Notes: a model not told the origin generated them from the sequence alone. Shown: positions 9,752-19,037, counted from the first letter of the stretch. The stretch is DNA of 64,000 nucleotides from Lachnospiraceae bacterium (GCA_022845955.1 AP025576.1:1054001-1118000); one strand, 5' to 3'. Translations and numbers: made by a program.

Positions 9752-10603
9752 ATGAAGGAAAAAGATACGAAAGCGGTTATACTGTTGAATGTGGCGGGTA
9801 TTTTCCTGTACACGGCGGGGATGCGCAGCTTTGCGGCGCCGGCGCAGATAGCGCCCGGGGGTGCCAGCGGTATTGCCATTCTGGTGAATTATATGACGGG
9901 GTTCCCCATGGGGCTGTTCTGTTCCCTGTTCAATTTTCCCATACTCGCCGTTGTTTTATGGAAACGGATTTTTCCCGGACGGTTTGTGGCAAAGGCTACG
10001 GCCAGCATTGTGCTTCTTTCCCTGATGACGGACCTGCTGGCGCCGGTACTTCCCCATTATCAGGGGAACGCCCTGCTGGCGGCCCTGTTCGCAGGCGCTT
10101 TTATGGGCTGCGGACTCGCCATGGTATACCTGGGGACCTCGGATACCGGCGGGATTACCATGATTGGACTCATCCTGCAGAAATACTTCCCCCATTTAAA
10201 GGTAGGGACGCTTGTTTCCGCCATCAATATGATCATTGTCCTGGCCTCCGGTCTGGTATACCGGAACATCGACAGTATCCTGTATGCGGTGATCACCGTG
10301 TATGTTTCCGGCCTTTTCATGGATAAGCTGGTGAACCAGGCCAATTCCAGGGATTTGATTATTGTGGTGAGCGAATGTACGGATAAGGTGCGCTGCGTAT
10401 TCCTGGATGAAAAGAAGGGAATAACCATCCTGAAGGGGGAAGGCGGTTATACCAGCGAAACCCAGCGGGTGATTCTGGGAGCCGCAGGAAAAGCGGATTG
10501 TATGAAAATCCAGGAAAAAATACGCCGGGTGGATCCATCGGCCCTGATTATTATCGCAGAGGCCAGCAACGTGGTCGGCAAGAGCTTCGGGCGCATGCTG
10601 TAG
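9752..10603 (+). CDS. YitT family membrane protein (DUF161 plus DUF2179)
   Basis: This is a 283-residue integral membrane protein of the YitT family. Five or six hydrophobic segments fill the first 200 residues, with family motifs such as APGGASGIAILVNYMTG and LGTSDTGGITMIG. A soluble C-terminal DUF2179 domain follows (VSECTDKVRCVFLDEKKGIT, then LKGEGGYTSETQRVI). It starts four bases after the transglutaminase-like gene, so the two are translated from one message. The transport or regulatory role of YitT proteins is not established. It may export or import something released by the adjacent hydrolases, which is inference only. Confidence 0.88.
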   Translation: MKEKDTKAVILLNVAGIFLYTAGMRSFAAPAQIAPGGASGIAILVNYMTGFPMGLFCSLFNFPILAVVLWKRIFPGRFVAKATASIVLLSLMTDLLAPVLPHYQGNALLAALFAGAFMGCGLAMVYLGTSDTGGITMIGLILQKYFPHLKVGTLVSAINMIIVLASGLVYRNIDSILYAVITVYVSGLFMDKLVNQANSRDLIIVVSECTDKVRCVFLDEKKGITILKGEGGYTSETQRVILGAAGKADCMKIQEKIRRVDPSALIIIAEASNVVGKSFGRML

Positions 10604-10656
10604 TTTGCGGCCGGAACGGTTAGGAATCGGACGGTTCTTTAGAGGAGGAAAAGGAA

Positions 10657-12093
10657 TTGGTAAGTATAACGGAAGGAAAGCATGCCCATTTTTTTATCGA
10701 TTTTGCCTGGGAAAAGGACGGGCATATCCGCAGCTACCGGCTGGGGCTGGAAGAAGTGTTTGAAGGGAAATATCTGGAAACCCTGTACGTGCCTCACCCG
10801 GGGCAGGCTTTTCTCCTGGTGGGCTGCGGTAAAGAAAAGGAGCTGGGGCTTCTGGAGGTGAAGGAAATCCTGGCGGCTGCGGCATCGAAATGCAGGGAAT
10901 GGAAGGTGAAGGAATGTTCCGTGGATATTTCCCGGTTCGTGGATGCCCTGGGAAGGGACGCGGTGACCCAGAGTGTGCTGGGCCTTGAGCTGGGAAGCTA
11001 CAGTTATTCCTTTTCCGGGAAAGAAGAGGAAGGCGCGCCCTGCCGTTTTCAGCTGGAACGGGTGAACGGGCTGGAGGATATGGAGGGGCTTCTTGCGGAA
11101 GCGGAGGAGCTGGTGCGGGGAATCCGGTTTGCCAGGGATATGGTGAATACGCCGGGGAATCACCTGCGGCCTATGGATTTTGACCGGCGGATTACGGGTT
11201 TTGTGCAGGATGTGGAAATAGAGGCCCAGACGCTGGTGTACGGGCAGCTGCGCGCTATGGGCATGGAGGCCTTGTATGGGATCGGCGGCAGCAGTGAGTA
11301 TCCGCCCTGCCTCCTGATCCTGCGCTACCGGGGAAACCCGGAAAGTGAGGAAGTGTACGGCCTTATCGGAAAAGGGGTTACCTGTGATACGGGCGGTTAC
11401 TGTTTGAAAGGGAGCAAGTCCATGGCGGGCATCAAAGGGGATATGGCAGGTGCGGCGGCGGTGGCCGGAGCCATGCATGCGGCTGCGGCTGCAAAGCTGA
11501 AGGTGAATGTGACCGCCTGCCTGCCTCTCTGCGAGAACCGGATTTCCCAGTCCGCTTTTCTTCCCGGGGATGTCATCACCGGCTACGGAGGAAAGACCAT
11601 TGAGATCCTCAACACCGATGCGGAAGGGCGGCTGGTGCTTTCCGATGCGGTCAGCTATGGGATACGGGAAGAGAACATTACCAGGATTGTGGATATTGCC
11701 ACGCTTACCGGGGCGGTTTGGAACGCGTTGGGGTATACCATTGCCGGCGCCATGTCCGATGACGACTCCTTTTACCGGATGTTTGAGAAAGGGCTTGTCC
11801 ATTCCGCAGAAAAGTACCTGCGCTTTCCCTTTGGCAGGGAACACAGGAAAATGATACAGAGCGATGTGGCGGATGTGAAAAATACCGGGGCGGACTGCTG
11901 CGGTACGATTACGGCAGGGCTGTTTATCCGGGAGTTCTGTGAAGGAAAGCCCTGGATCCATCTGGATATCGCAGGTACGGCCTGGTGTGATACGCCTTCC
12001 TATGCTTTTGAATCGAAGGGGGCTACCGGGGCGGGGATGACTTCGCTGTATTTCATGCTGAAGGAAGCCGCTTTTTTGCAGGGGAAGGCCTGA
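10657..12093 (+). CDS. M17 leucyl aminopeptidase family protein
   Basis: This cytosolic dinuclear-metal peptidase trims N-terminal residues from peptides. The 478-residue protein has the metal-binding segment GKGVTCDTGGYCLKGSK, then GIKGDMAGAAAV, and the M17 signature NTDAEGRLVLSDA, which supplies the Asp and Glu metal ligands. The variable N-terminal domain takes up about 160 residues. The start is TTG after AGAGGAGG, the best ribosome site in that stretch. It ends eight bases before the convergent lipoprotein gene. With the TG-like and YitT genes it suggests that this operon handles peptides as well as sugar, for example glycopeptides from mucin; that link is inferred. Confidence 0.9.
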   Translation: MVSITEGKHAHFFIDFAWEKDGHIRSYRLGLEEVFEGKYLETLYVPHPGQAFLLVGCGKEKELGLLEVKEILAAAASKCREWKVKECSVDISRFVDALGRDAVTQSVLGLELGSYSYSFSGKEEEGAPCRFQLERVNGLEDMEGLLAEAEELVRGIRFARDMVNTPGNHLRPMDFDRRITGFVQDVEIEAQTLVYGQLRAMGMEALYGIGGSSEYPPCLLILRYRGNPESEEVYGLIGKGVTCDTGGYCLKGSKSMAGIKGDMAGAAAVAGAMHAAAAAKLKVNVTACLPLCENRISQSAFLPGDVITGYGGKTIEILNTDAEGRLVLSDAVSYGIREENITRIVDIATLTGAVWNALGYTIAGAMSDDDSFYRMFEKGLVHSAEKYLRFPFGREHRKMIQSDVADVKNTGADCCGTITAGLFIREFCEGKPWIHLDIAGTAWCDTPSYAFESKGATGAGMTSLYFMLKEAAFLQGKA

Positions 12094-12101
12094 GGGTATC
12101 C

Positions 12102-12731
12102 TTATTTCCAGAGGACGGCAATGACTCTGTCCGCCTGCCATCTATTGTTATTTTGGGTGCCGAATATAAGCAGGTTGTCGTCTTTGGAGAGGTCGGAGGC
12201 GGAAATGTTTTTCAGGGAATTCATTGTCTGCGTGGCACGGTCCATTTCCAGACGCTGAAAGAGGGTGGGGCTGCTGTAGCTTACGGCGGCTTCCTCGTCC
12301 CCGGAGGACACTTCGATCAGGCCGGTGGTTTTGTCATAGGTTTTGGTAACCACGGATACCCGGAACCCGCCGTCCGCCGTTTCTATAAAAAAACCTTCCA
12401 GATCGGCGCCCGAAAACAGAGAATCGGGATCGGCGCTGCCGGCCAGCTGGGAGGTGGTTTCCCTCAGCGGGACGGCGGATTCTCCGGGGAGGGCGGCATC
12501 GGTTTGTGCGGCGGAAGAAGAAGCGGCGGCGTCCGAAGCTTCCTGCGTCAGGGAAGGGCTTGTCCCGGCGGGGGCTGTACCGGTCCCGGAGACGCTGCTG
12601 CCGCAGCCTGCCGTAAGTGTGAAGAGCAGCATGATACAAAGTATCCATCGATTTCTGTATTTCTGAATCACTTCTTTATGCGCAGCGAAGGAAATGCGCC
12701 AACCTTCCGGGCGGTTACCCTTTCTTTTCAT
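12102..12731 (-). CDS. Predicted lipoprotein of unknown function
   Basis: The 209-residue product has an unusually long, basic N-terminal lead of about 30 residues, a hydrophobic stretch (ILCIMLLFTLTA) and a lipobox LTAGC at Cys43. A Ser/Thr/Ala-rich linker of about 60 residues typical of surface lipoproteins follows. The last 100 residues form a small soluble domain with no family I recognise. It shows FFIETADGGFRVSVVTKTYD and ends in a hydrophobic IAVLWK tail. The first ATG is kept because AGGAGA lies four bases upstream, although an internal GTG would give a more usual signal peptide. It is convergent with the aminopeptidase gene. Confidence 0.6.
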   Translation of the reverse strand: MKRKGNRPEGWRISFAAHKEVIQKYRNRWILCIMLLFTLTAGCGSSVSGTGTAPAGTSPSLTQEASDAAASSSAAQTDAALPGESAVPLRETTSQLAGSADPDSLFSGADLEGFFIETADGGFRVSVVTKTYDKTTGLIEVSSGDEEAAVSYSSPTLFQRLEMDRATQTMNSLKNISASDLSKDDNLLIFGTQNNNRWQADRVIAVLWK

Positions 12732-12915
12732 ATCTTCTCCTATCTGTACTGGTTATGTACGCATACTACGAAAGTATGTCCGGGAATCCCGTTTTTTTCC
12801 ATTATACGTTTTTATTCTCTAAAGTTTTTCTAAGCGGCGGGAAAATCGGAAACGGACCCCACGGCCATAACAAAGATTTCTGCTTTACCAATGCATTTTG
12901 TATAACGGAATATGC

Positions 12916-13746
12916 TTATCCCGGCTGGGAATTATAACCATAATGCCGGATCCTGTATTGATTCCGGTATTGGGTCGGAGACAGCCCTTTTTGCTTTATG
13001 AAAACTTTAGAAAAATAATTACAATCCTTGAATCCGCAGGAAAAACAGACCTCCTGAATGGAATAATCCGTTGTGGACAGCATGTCCGCCGCGGTGGAAA
13101 TCCGGATGTTCACCAGATACTGCTGGATCGAGACGCCCAGCTGTTCCTTGAAAATACGGAAAAGGTGGGATCTGCTGATATTCACATGGTGCGCGACATC
13201 GTCCACCGAAATGTCATATGCATAATTCCGTGCGATATATTCGGTTGCTTTCGCCGCGTAGTTGCTCAGGGATTCCTTTTCTTCCTCCCTGCTTCTGGTA
13301 TCCAGTGCGGAAAGGAAAAGCAGAAAATTCCCCAGCATCGCATATTCACGGCCGTCTTTTCGTTCAGCGCCCGCCTGGAGTGCATCCATATAGATGCCCG
13401 CCTGCCGGGAATTGATGCTGTCGCAAACCGGCGTTTCACAGGAAAGGCCGATATTGGAAAGCAGTCCCTCACATCCTTCCCCGCTGAAGCCTATCCAGGA
13501 ATAAATCCAGGGATCCTCCTCATCCGACCGGTATGAAATCATTTTTTCCGGAGGGATCAAAAAAGCCTGTCCCGCCGACAGATGGTACGTATTTCCTTCC
13601 ATACAAAAAACACCTTTTCCGGAAACAACATAATGGATCAGGTAATGGTGGCGCACCGCAGGTCCGTAGCTGTGCCCCGGAAGGCAATGCTCACTCCCGC
13701 AGTGATGAATTTCCAAAGATACATGAACGGGCCAGGAATATAACAT
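12916..13746 (-). CDS. AraC-family regulator with cupin sensor, divergent to the alpha-galactosidase operon
   Basis: The 276-residue protein has a cupin-type ligand domain near residues 15-90 (VVSGKGVFCMEGNTYHLSAGQAFLIPP) and two AraC helix-turn-helix motifs in its last 100 residues (VDDVAHHVNISRSHLFRIFK and IQEVCFSCGFKDCNYFSKVF). It is cytoplasmic, with no membrane segment. It is transcribed away from the alpha-galactosidase gene across about 175 bases, a layout that usually means it activates that operon in response to the imported sugar. Ligand and sites are not visible in the sequence. Confidence 0.9.
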   Translation of the reverse strand: MLYSWPVHVSLEIHHCGSEHCLPGHSYGPAVRHHYLIHYVVSGKGVFCMEGNTYHLSAGQAFLIPPEKMISYRSDEEDPWIYSWIGFSGEGCEGLLSNIGLSCETPVCDSINSRQAGIYMDALQAGAERKDGREYAMLGNFLLFLSALDTRSREEEKESLSNYAAKATEYIARNYAYDISVDDVAHHVNISRSHLFRIFKEQLGVSIQQYLVNIRISTAADMLSTTDYSIQEVCFSCGFKDCNYFSKVFIKQKGLSPTQYRNQYRIRHYGYNSQPG

Positions 13747-13920
13747 AAGAATGCCTCTCTTTCATAAAAAATTATATCATTTTCACATCCCCTCCACAAC
13801 CGAATCTGAAAAACTGCAACATTGCTACAGCAATTTGCAACAATAATACGTGGATTATGCCTTATCTATCTGCTAACATTAGTTCTATCATACAGGAATA
13901 AAGAAAGGGGCGTGGGCATA

Positions 13921-15093
13921 TTGCTGATTACAAAGCCACCGATGGGGTGGAATTCCTGGAATACTTTTATGGACAAAATTGATGAGAAAACAATTATGGA
14001 AACTGCGGATGCCATGGTCGGCCAGGGACTTCTGAAGGCGGGATATGAATATCTGGTAATCGATGATTCATGGGCTGAACGGGAAAGGGATGCGGAGGGA
14101 AGGCTGAAGGTTAATTATACCAAATTCCCCAATGGCATGAAAGCGGTTGCGGATTATGTCCACAGCAAAGGGCTGAAATTCGGAATGTATTCCTGCGCGG
14201 GCGTGCGGACCTGCATGTGTTATCCGGGAAGCTTCGGGCATGAGTTCCAGGATGCCCGGTTCTTTGCCGATATCGGGGTGGATTATCTCAAATATGACTA
14301 TTGCTTCCGTCCCGCTCTTGCAGACGGACCGATGCTGTACAACCGGATGGGAATGGCGCTCCGTGCCGCCGGAAGGGATATCCTGTTTTCCGCCTGCAAT
14401 TGGGGGAAGGACAATACTACGGAATGGATCCGTTCCACCGGGGCGCATATGTTCCGTTCCACAACCGACATCATGGATTCATACCAGTCCATGAAAAATA
14501 TTGCCTTGAGCCAGCTTTCCAATCTTCCTTATACGGCACCCGGCTGCTTCAACGATCTGGACATGCTGATCGTGGGGCTTCATGGAAAGGGCTGTATGGC
14601 CCTTGGCGCGGACGGCTGCAGTGATATCGAATACCGGCAGCATTTTGCCTTTTGGTGTATGCTTTCCGCACCATTGATGATAGGAGCGGATGTGCGGGAT
14701 CTTTCCCCGGATACGCTGGCGCTTCTGACCAATCGGGAACTCCTGGCAATCGATCAGGATCCGGAGGTACGTCCTCCCTATATCCATGGACAGGCACTTC
14801 AGCGTCCGGAATGTGCACAGGAGCATATTGTCCTCCTGAAACATCTGGCAGACGGGAACTATGCAGCGGGATATTTTAATTTCGGGGATCAGGAAGCCAA
14901 TATCCCCAGTGAGTTTTATAATTGGGGGATTGATATCTCCAGTGGCTGCAGTCTGCAGTTCACCGACGTTTTCACCGGCGAGGATATGGGGATTTTCCGT
15001 GATTTCTACCGCGCCCGTGTACCGGAACATGACTGCCGTTTATATAAAGTCAGGCTGATTTGGACCGGCAGGCCGGCTTCCCGCCAGCTATAG
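13921..15093 (+). CDS. GH27 alpha-galactosidase, cytoplasmic
   Basis: This retaining glycosidase cleaves terminal alpha-linked galactose, as in melibiose or raffinose-type sugars. The 390-residue protein begins with the GH27 block PPMGWNSWNTF, has LVIDDSW near residue 45, nucleophile Asp126 in YLKYDYC, and acid/base Asp212 in FNDLDML. No signal peptide is seen. The start is placed at a TTG about ten bases after GAAAGGGG. An in-frame GTG nine bases earlier sits too close to that site, and a start at 13822 would add a hydrophobic lead without a ribosome site. It heads an operon with a small zinc-ribbon gene and an Lpl-type importer. Alpha-N-acetylgalactosaminidase activity is a possible alternative within GH27. 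Confidence 0.88.
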   Translation: MLITKPPMGWNSWNTFMDKIDEKTIMETADAMVGQGLLKAGYEYLVIDDSWAERERDAEGRLKVNYTKFPNGMKAVADYVHSKGLKFGMYSCAGVRTCMCYPGSFGHEFQDARFFADIGVDYLKYDYCFRPALADGPMLYNRMGMALRAAGRDILFSACNWGKDNTTEWIRSTGAHMFRSTTDIMDSYQSMKNIALSQLSNLPYTAPGCFNDLDMLIVGLHGKGCMALGADGCSDIEYRQHFAFWCMLSAPLMIGADVRDLSPDTLALLTNRELLAIDQDPEVRPPYIHGQALQRPECAQEHIVLLKHLADGNYAAGYFNFGDQEANIPSEFYNWGIDISSGCSLQFTDVFTGEDMGIFRDFYRARVPEHDCRLYKVRLIWTGRPASRQL

Positions 15094-15131
15094 GAGCGGC
15101 CGGCATAGTGTATAAAAAGAAGGGAGCGGAT

Positions 15132-15320
15132 ATGCCGGAATGTAAAAAGTGCGGAAGGAAGCTGAAGCATGATGAAATCGGGCTTTACAGGAGACTGGTG
15201 GACCGGGGGGCGGACTCCTGTCTGTGCATTACCTGTTTTGCCCGGTACTACGGTGTAAGCGAAGAAATATTGAAGGATAAAATACAATTTTTTAAGGATG
15301 CGGGCTGTAGTCTGTTTTAA
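15132..15320 (+). CDS. Small zinc-ribbon-like protein (62 aa)
   Basis: This small soluble protein has CKKCG at its start and CLCITC in the middle, giving a plausible four-cysteine zinc site. A helical C-terminus (SEEILKDKIQFFKDAG) follows. It begins 11 bases after AAGGGAG and lies between the alpha-galactosidase and the binding-protein gene on the same strand, so it is part of the operon. I do not know a characterised function for it. A regulatory or protein-protein role is more likely than catalysis for its size. Confidence 0.75.
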   Translation: MPECKKCGRKLKHDEIGLYRRLVDRGADSCLCITCFARYYGVSEEILKDKIQFFKDAGCSLF

Positions 15321-15356
15321 GGTCCGCTGTAGGGGGATTTCCCCGGGAGGAATCAA

Positions 15357-17036
15357 ATGAAGAAAGGAATGAACAGAAAATATGCAGCAGCAGCCCTCGC
15401 AATGATTATGCTTGCCGGAAGCCTGGCAGGCTGCGGGAACCGGTCCAAAGATGCATCCGTACCTGCCGGTGCAGCAACGGGCAGTGAAGCAGGGGCGGAA
15501 AGCACACCCGGCGGAGAAACGAAAGAGGAGCCGATTACGATAACCGCTTTCAAGAATTCCGTGGCGATGCCGGCGGACTGGAAGTGGGGGGATGATCCCG
15601 TTTCCCAAAGGATTACGGAACTGACAGGCGTGACTGTGGAAATGCAGTATGCGACCACCACGGATAACACAGAAATCAACACATTGCTGGCTTCCGGTGA
15701 AAAGCTGCCGGATATCATTATTACAGCAGCCAACGGCCCGGTGCGTTCCCTTCTTGTAGACCAGGGATTTGCCGTGCCGTTAAATGAACTGGCAGACAAG
15801 TCTTATCCGGAATTCTATGAGGTACTTCCCAAGGATATGGACAAGATCTATCAGGAGGCGGACGGCAATTTCTACTGTGTGGCAAGCTTTTACGGTGATG
15901 CAAACAAATACGGCGACCAGATTCTTAATTCCAGGGGGCCGGTCAGCTTTTCCATCCGCAAGGATTTTTATGATGAACTGGGACGGCCGGATGTGAGTAC
16001 CCTGGAAAATTATAAAAATGTTGTTCTGCAGATCAAAGAAAAGCATCCGGAAATCAATCATCCCATTTGGGATTACATGATTAATACACCGTGGAATTCC
16101 AGTTCCCTGTTAAATGTACTGGCCAGAATGTATGGTGCGGATAATAATTACTTCCATTATAACGGCGATCAGGTGGAGATGGTTTTCATGCAGCCGTATT
16201 ATAAGGAAGCGCTGAAAACCTACAATGACTGGTACCGGAGCGGGCTGATCAATCCGGAAATGTTCGCGTACAAGACGGATCAGCAGCATGCTTCCATGAA
16301 AGAACAGGACATCATCAGCTATGTGGGCTATTACTGGTCGCTTCTCCAGATGACCGGCATTATGGATCAGATGGTCTATGAAACGATTGAATTCCCTATG
16401 CCGGAAGGAAAAAATCCGGAAGAACTGAAGATCCACGACGATTATTTCAGCACAGGATATGACGGTGTGTTCATCACAAAGGATGCAAAGGATCCTGTCC
16501 GCTGCCTGAAATATATCGCTTTCCTGTTAAGTGATGAAGGGCAGCTTTTGCAGCGCTACGGCCTGGAAGGACTGACCTGGGAAAAGGATGAACAGGGCAG
16601 GCCCAGGGAGACGGAATTAAAGATTGAAACAGAGCGGGAAAGTATGGAAAAGCTGCAGAAGGAGCTGGGAGTCTACAACTATGATTTTGCCTGGCTGACC
16701 TCCACCTGGGCGATTGTATATGGAGCCCACAATACCTATCAGAGCTATCCCGGCGCACTCAGGGATTTTGAAATCATGACGCCTCATCAGCAGAATGAAC
16801 GATTCTCGGATCTGGTATATGCGCTCACCGATACGGATGAGCTGGTGCTCAGGGAACAAATCTTTGATACCTGGAAATCCGGCGCCGCGGCCATAATCGT
16901 GACAAACAGCGATGCGGAATTCGAGGCGGCTTATGATAAATTTATAAGTGATATGAACAAATCCGGCGTCGATCAGCTTTGCAGCTATTTTACCCAAAAC
17001 AGCGAGTATTGGAAAGCGCTCGGTTTATCTGAATGA
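15357..17036 (+). CDS. Lpl-type sugar ABC transporter substrate-binding lipoprotein
   Basis: This 559-residue lipoprotein is the binding subunit of the alpha-galactoside-linked importer. It has a short basic start, a hydrophobic core and lipobox LAGC at about residue 23. A Ser/Ala/Glu-rich linker follows, then the mature LplA-type fold (ELTGVTVEMQYATTTDNTEI, KLPDIIITAANG). AGGAATCAA precedes the ATG. The permease pair follows after a hairpin. Neighbourhood suggests an alpha-galactosyl oligosaccharide as ligand; this cannot be read from the sequence. Confidence 0.92.
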   Translation: MKKGMNRKYAAAALAMIMLAGSLAGCGNRSKDASVPAGAATGSEAGAESTPGGETKEEPITITAFKNSVAMPADWKWGDDPVSQRITELTGVTVEMQYATTTDNTEINTLLASGEKLPDIIITAANGPVRSLLVDQGFAVPLNELADKSYPEFYEVLPKDMDKIYQEADGNFYCVASFYGDANKYGDQILNSRGPVSFSIRKDFYDELGRPDVSTLENYKNVVLQIKEKHPEINHPIWDYMINTPWNSSSLLNVLARMYGADNNYFHYNGDQVEMVFMQPYYKEALKTYNDWYRSGLINPEMFAYKTDQQHASMKEQDIISYVGYYWSLLQMTGIMDQMVYETIEFPMPEGKNPEELKIHDDYFSTGYDGVFITKDAKDPVRCLKYIAFLLSDEGQLLQRYGLEGLTWEKDEQGRPRETELKIETERESMEKLQKELGVYNYDFAWLTSTWAIVYGAHNTYQSYPGALRDFEIMTPHQQNERFSDLVYALTDTDELVLREQIFDTWKSGAAAIIVTNSDAEFEAAYDKFISDMNKSGVDQLCSYFTQNSEYWKALGLSE

Positions 17037-17057
17037 CAGGATGCCCGTATAAGGGCA

Positions 17058-17084
17058 GGGAAAGGCCCGGGAAAGGCCTTTCCC
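17058..17084 (+). promoter_or_regulatory. Intercistronic hairpin between binding-protein and permease genes
   Basis: A perfect 10-bp stem (GGGAAAGGCC and GGCCTTTCCC) encloses a seven-base loop. It lies between the binding-protein stop and the permease ribosome site GGAGGTGG. No T run follows, so it probably protects or partly terminates the upstream message. Confidence 0.65.
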
Positions 17085-17104
17085 ATAAAAACGGAGGTGG
17101 CAGT

Positions 17105-18061
17105 ATGAGTCCTGAAGAGACTTCTGTAAAAAGAAAGGCTTCTTCCAAAGGCTTTTGGAAGGAGCTGTGGAAGCAGCGGGAACTGCAGTTCATGGTACTT
17201 CCTGCATTGGCAGCACTGATTTTGTTTAATCTGTTTCCTCTGTTCGGGTTACAGATAGCGTTTAAAGACTATAAGATGAACAGTGGGATACTGGGGAGCG
17301 CCTGGGTCGGCCTCAAGCATTTTAAAGCCTTTTTTACGGATCCCAATGTTCTTCCGGTTCTCTGGAATACCATCGGCCTGTCCGTAATCAAAGCATTTTT
17401 TACCATACCGCTGCCGATTCTTTTTGCGCTGCTGCTGAATGAGGTCACACACGCCCGTTTTAAAAAGCTGGCGCAGACAGTGAGCTATTTCCCTTATTTT
17501 TTATCATGGTCGGTAATATCCCTGATGGCAATTACCTGGCTGTCTCCGCAGAATGGATTCATAAACGGTTTCCTGATATCTGTTGGTATTCTGAAGGAAC
17601 CTTATTTTTTCCTGGGGGAACCAAAGGCGTTCTGGGGGATATCCATTTCATTGGATATCTGGAAAAACCTGGGCTACTCCTCTATCATTTATCTGGCGGC
17701 GATGTCCAATGTGGATCAGGAGGTTACGGAAGCAGCCGTAATGGACGGCGCCGGAAGGCTGCGCAGGATTTTCCATGTCACCATGCCGGCCATCCTGCCT
17801 ACGGTTATGGTCCTGCTCATAATCAATATAGGGAATCTGCTGCGCGGCGGCTCTAACTTCGATATCAGCTATAATCTGATGAATTCTTTAAACCAGCCAA
17901 AGGCAGAAATCCTGGATACCTATGTGCTGAAAACCGGCATATCCATGGCCCGGTTTTCCTATGCTACCGCGATCGGGCTGTTGCAGTCCGTTGTGGCTTC
18001 CATCCTGCTCCTGTCTGCAAATGCGGTGAGCAAGGCGACAACCGGGGAAAGTTATTTTTAA
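17105..18061 (+). CDS. Lpl-type sugar ABC transporter permease (LplB-like)
   Basis: This 318-residue membrane subunit has about six hydrophobic segments, beginning with FMVLPALAALILFNLFPLFG. Its EAA loop is TEAAVMDGAGRLRRIFHVTM, followed by PAILP. The ATG is taken from the clear GGAGGTGG site four bases upstream; an earlier in-frame ATG overlaps the binding-protein gene. It pairs with the next gene, ten bases downstream, to form the channel of the importer linked to the alpha-galactosidase. Confidence 0.93.
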   Translation: MSPEETSVKRKASSKGFWKELWKQRELQFMVLPALAALILFNLFPLFGLQIAFKDYKMNSGILGSAWVGLKHFKAFFTDPNVLPVLWNTIGLSVIKAFFTIPLPILFALLLNEVTHARFKKLAQTVSYFPYFLSWSVISLMAITWLSPQNGFINGFLISVGILKEPYFFLGEPKAFWGISISLDIWKNLGYSSIIYLAAMSNVDQEVTEAAVMDGAGRLRRIFHVTMPAILPTVMVLLIINIGNLLRGGSNFDISYNLMNSLNQPKAEILDTYVLKTGISMARFSYATAIGLLQSVVASILLLSANAVSKATTGESYF

Positions 18062-18071
18062 GGAGGCAGAC

Positions 18072-18974
18072 ATGAAAAAAGATGAACATAAGCCCTGGCA
18101 GAAATTCGGCGCTGCCGATATCCTCATTTATTTGCTTCTGGCCATCCTTATATTTATCATGGCCTTTCCGTTCTGGAATGCAATGATATTATCCTTTAAT
18201 GACGGTAAGGACGCTATGATGGGAGGGATTTATTTCTGGCCCCGCAAATTTACGCTGGATAATTACAGCCAGGCGTTTCAAAACAGTTCCATCTGGAAAG
18301 CCTTTGGGATTTCTGCGCTGCGCACGCTGCTCGCTACTTTTTTAAGCCTGCTGGTCACGTCCATGTTCGCTTATGCGGCCAGCAAGCCTTATCTGAAATT
18401 CCGCCGATTCTATATGCTCCTGCTGTTGATTGCCATGTTTTTTAACGGCGGAATCATCCCGGTATTTTTAACTATCCGGAACCTGGGGCTGGTCAATAAT
18501 TTTCTGGTTTACATACTTCCCGGTGTTTTTAATGCATTTTATGCACAGATATTTATTTCCTTTTTCAAGGGGCTTCCGGAAAGTCTGTTTGAATCCGCCC
18601 GGATTGACGGAGGGCGGGAACTGACAATTTATTTTAAGCTTGTCCTTCCCCTGTCCAAATCCGTTCTGGCCGCAGTGGGGCTTTTTACCGCTGTTTTCAA
18701 CTGGAACTCCTGGTATGATAACATGCTTTACATGAAGAATGAGGAAATGAACACCCTTTCCTTCCTTTTTGTAAAAATGATTAAATCCCAGGAAACCCTG
18801 GAAAACCTGGCCGCCGATTCCGGTATTGCGGATCTTGCCAATATGGGCGGCGTCAGTTCCACTTCCCTGCAACTTGCCACAATGATGATAGCCGTACTTC
18901 CTATTATGTGTGTCTATCCGTTTGTACAGAAATATTTTGCCACAGGAATGATGATCGGATCCGTGAAAGGGTAA
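18072..18974 (+). CDS. Lpl-type sugar ABC transporter permease (LplC-like)
   Basis: This is the second channel subunit, 300 residues, with the EAA loop FESARIDGGRELTIYFKLVL and then PLSKSVL. It has the LplC-type tail FVQKYFATGMMIGSVKG. A GGAGGCAGAC ribosome site precedes the ATG. It is the last gene of the alpha-galactoside operon; a long hairpin terminator follows directly. No ATPase gene accompanies the system. Confidence 0.93.
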   Translation: MKKDEHKPWQKFGAADILIYLLLAILIFIMAFPFWNAMILSFNDGKDAMMGGIYFWPRKFTLDNYSQAFQNSSIWKAFGISALRTLLATFLSLLVTSMFAYAASKPYLKFRRFYMLLLLIAMFFNGGIIPVFLTIRNLGLVNNFLVYILPGVFNAFYAQIFISFFKGLPESLFESARIDGGRELTIYFKLVLPLSKSVLAAVGLFTAVFNWNSWYDNMLYMKNEEMNTLSFLFVKMIKSQETLENLAADSGIADLANMGGVSSTSLQLATMMIAVLPIMCVYPFVQKYFATGMMIGSVKG

Positions 18975-18977
18975 AAA

Positions 18978-19035
18978 AATCCCCACTGGAACCTCTGTGC
19001 CCTGAAAGCGCGGATTCCGGCGGGGATATTCTTTT
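18978..19035. terminator. Bidirectional terminator between the importer operon and minE
   Basis: ATCCCC pairs with GGGGAT and the stem continues inward through CTGGAA/TTCCGG with one mismatch. A-rich sequence lies on the left flank and CTTTTT on the right, so it can serve both the plus-strand importer operon and the minus-strand min operon. Confidence 0.75.
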
Positions 19036-19037
19036 TC

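Noticed and set aside
10639..12141. 500-codon open frame antisense to the M17 aminopeptidase
   Set aside because: The sense gene has conserved metal-site motifs and a clear ribosome site; the antisense frame has neither.
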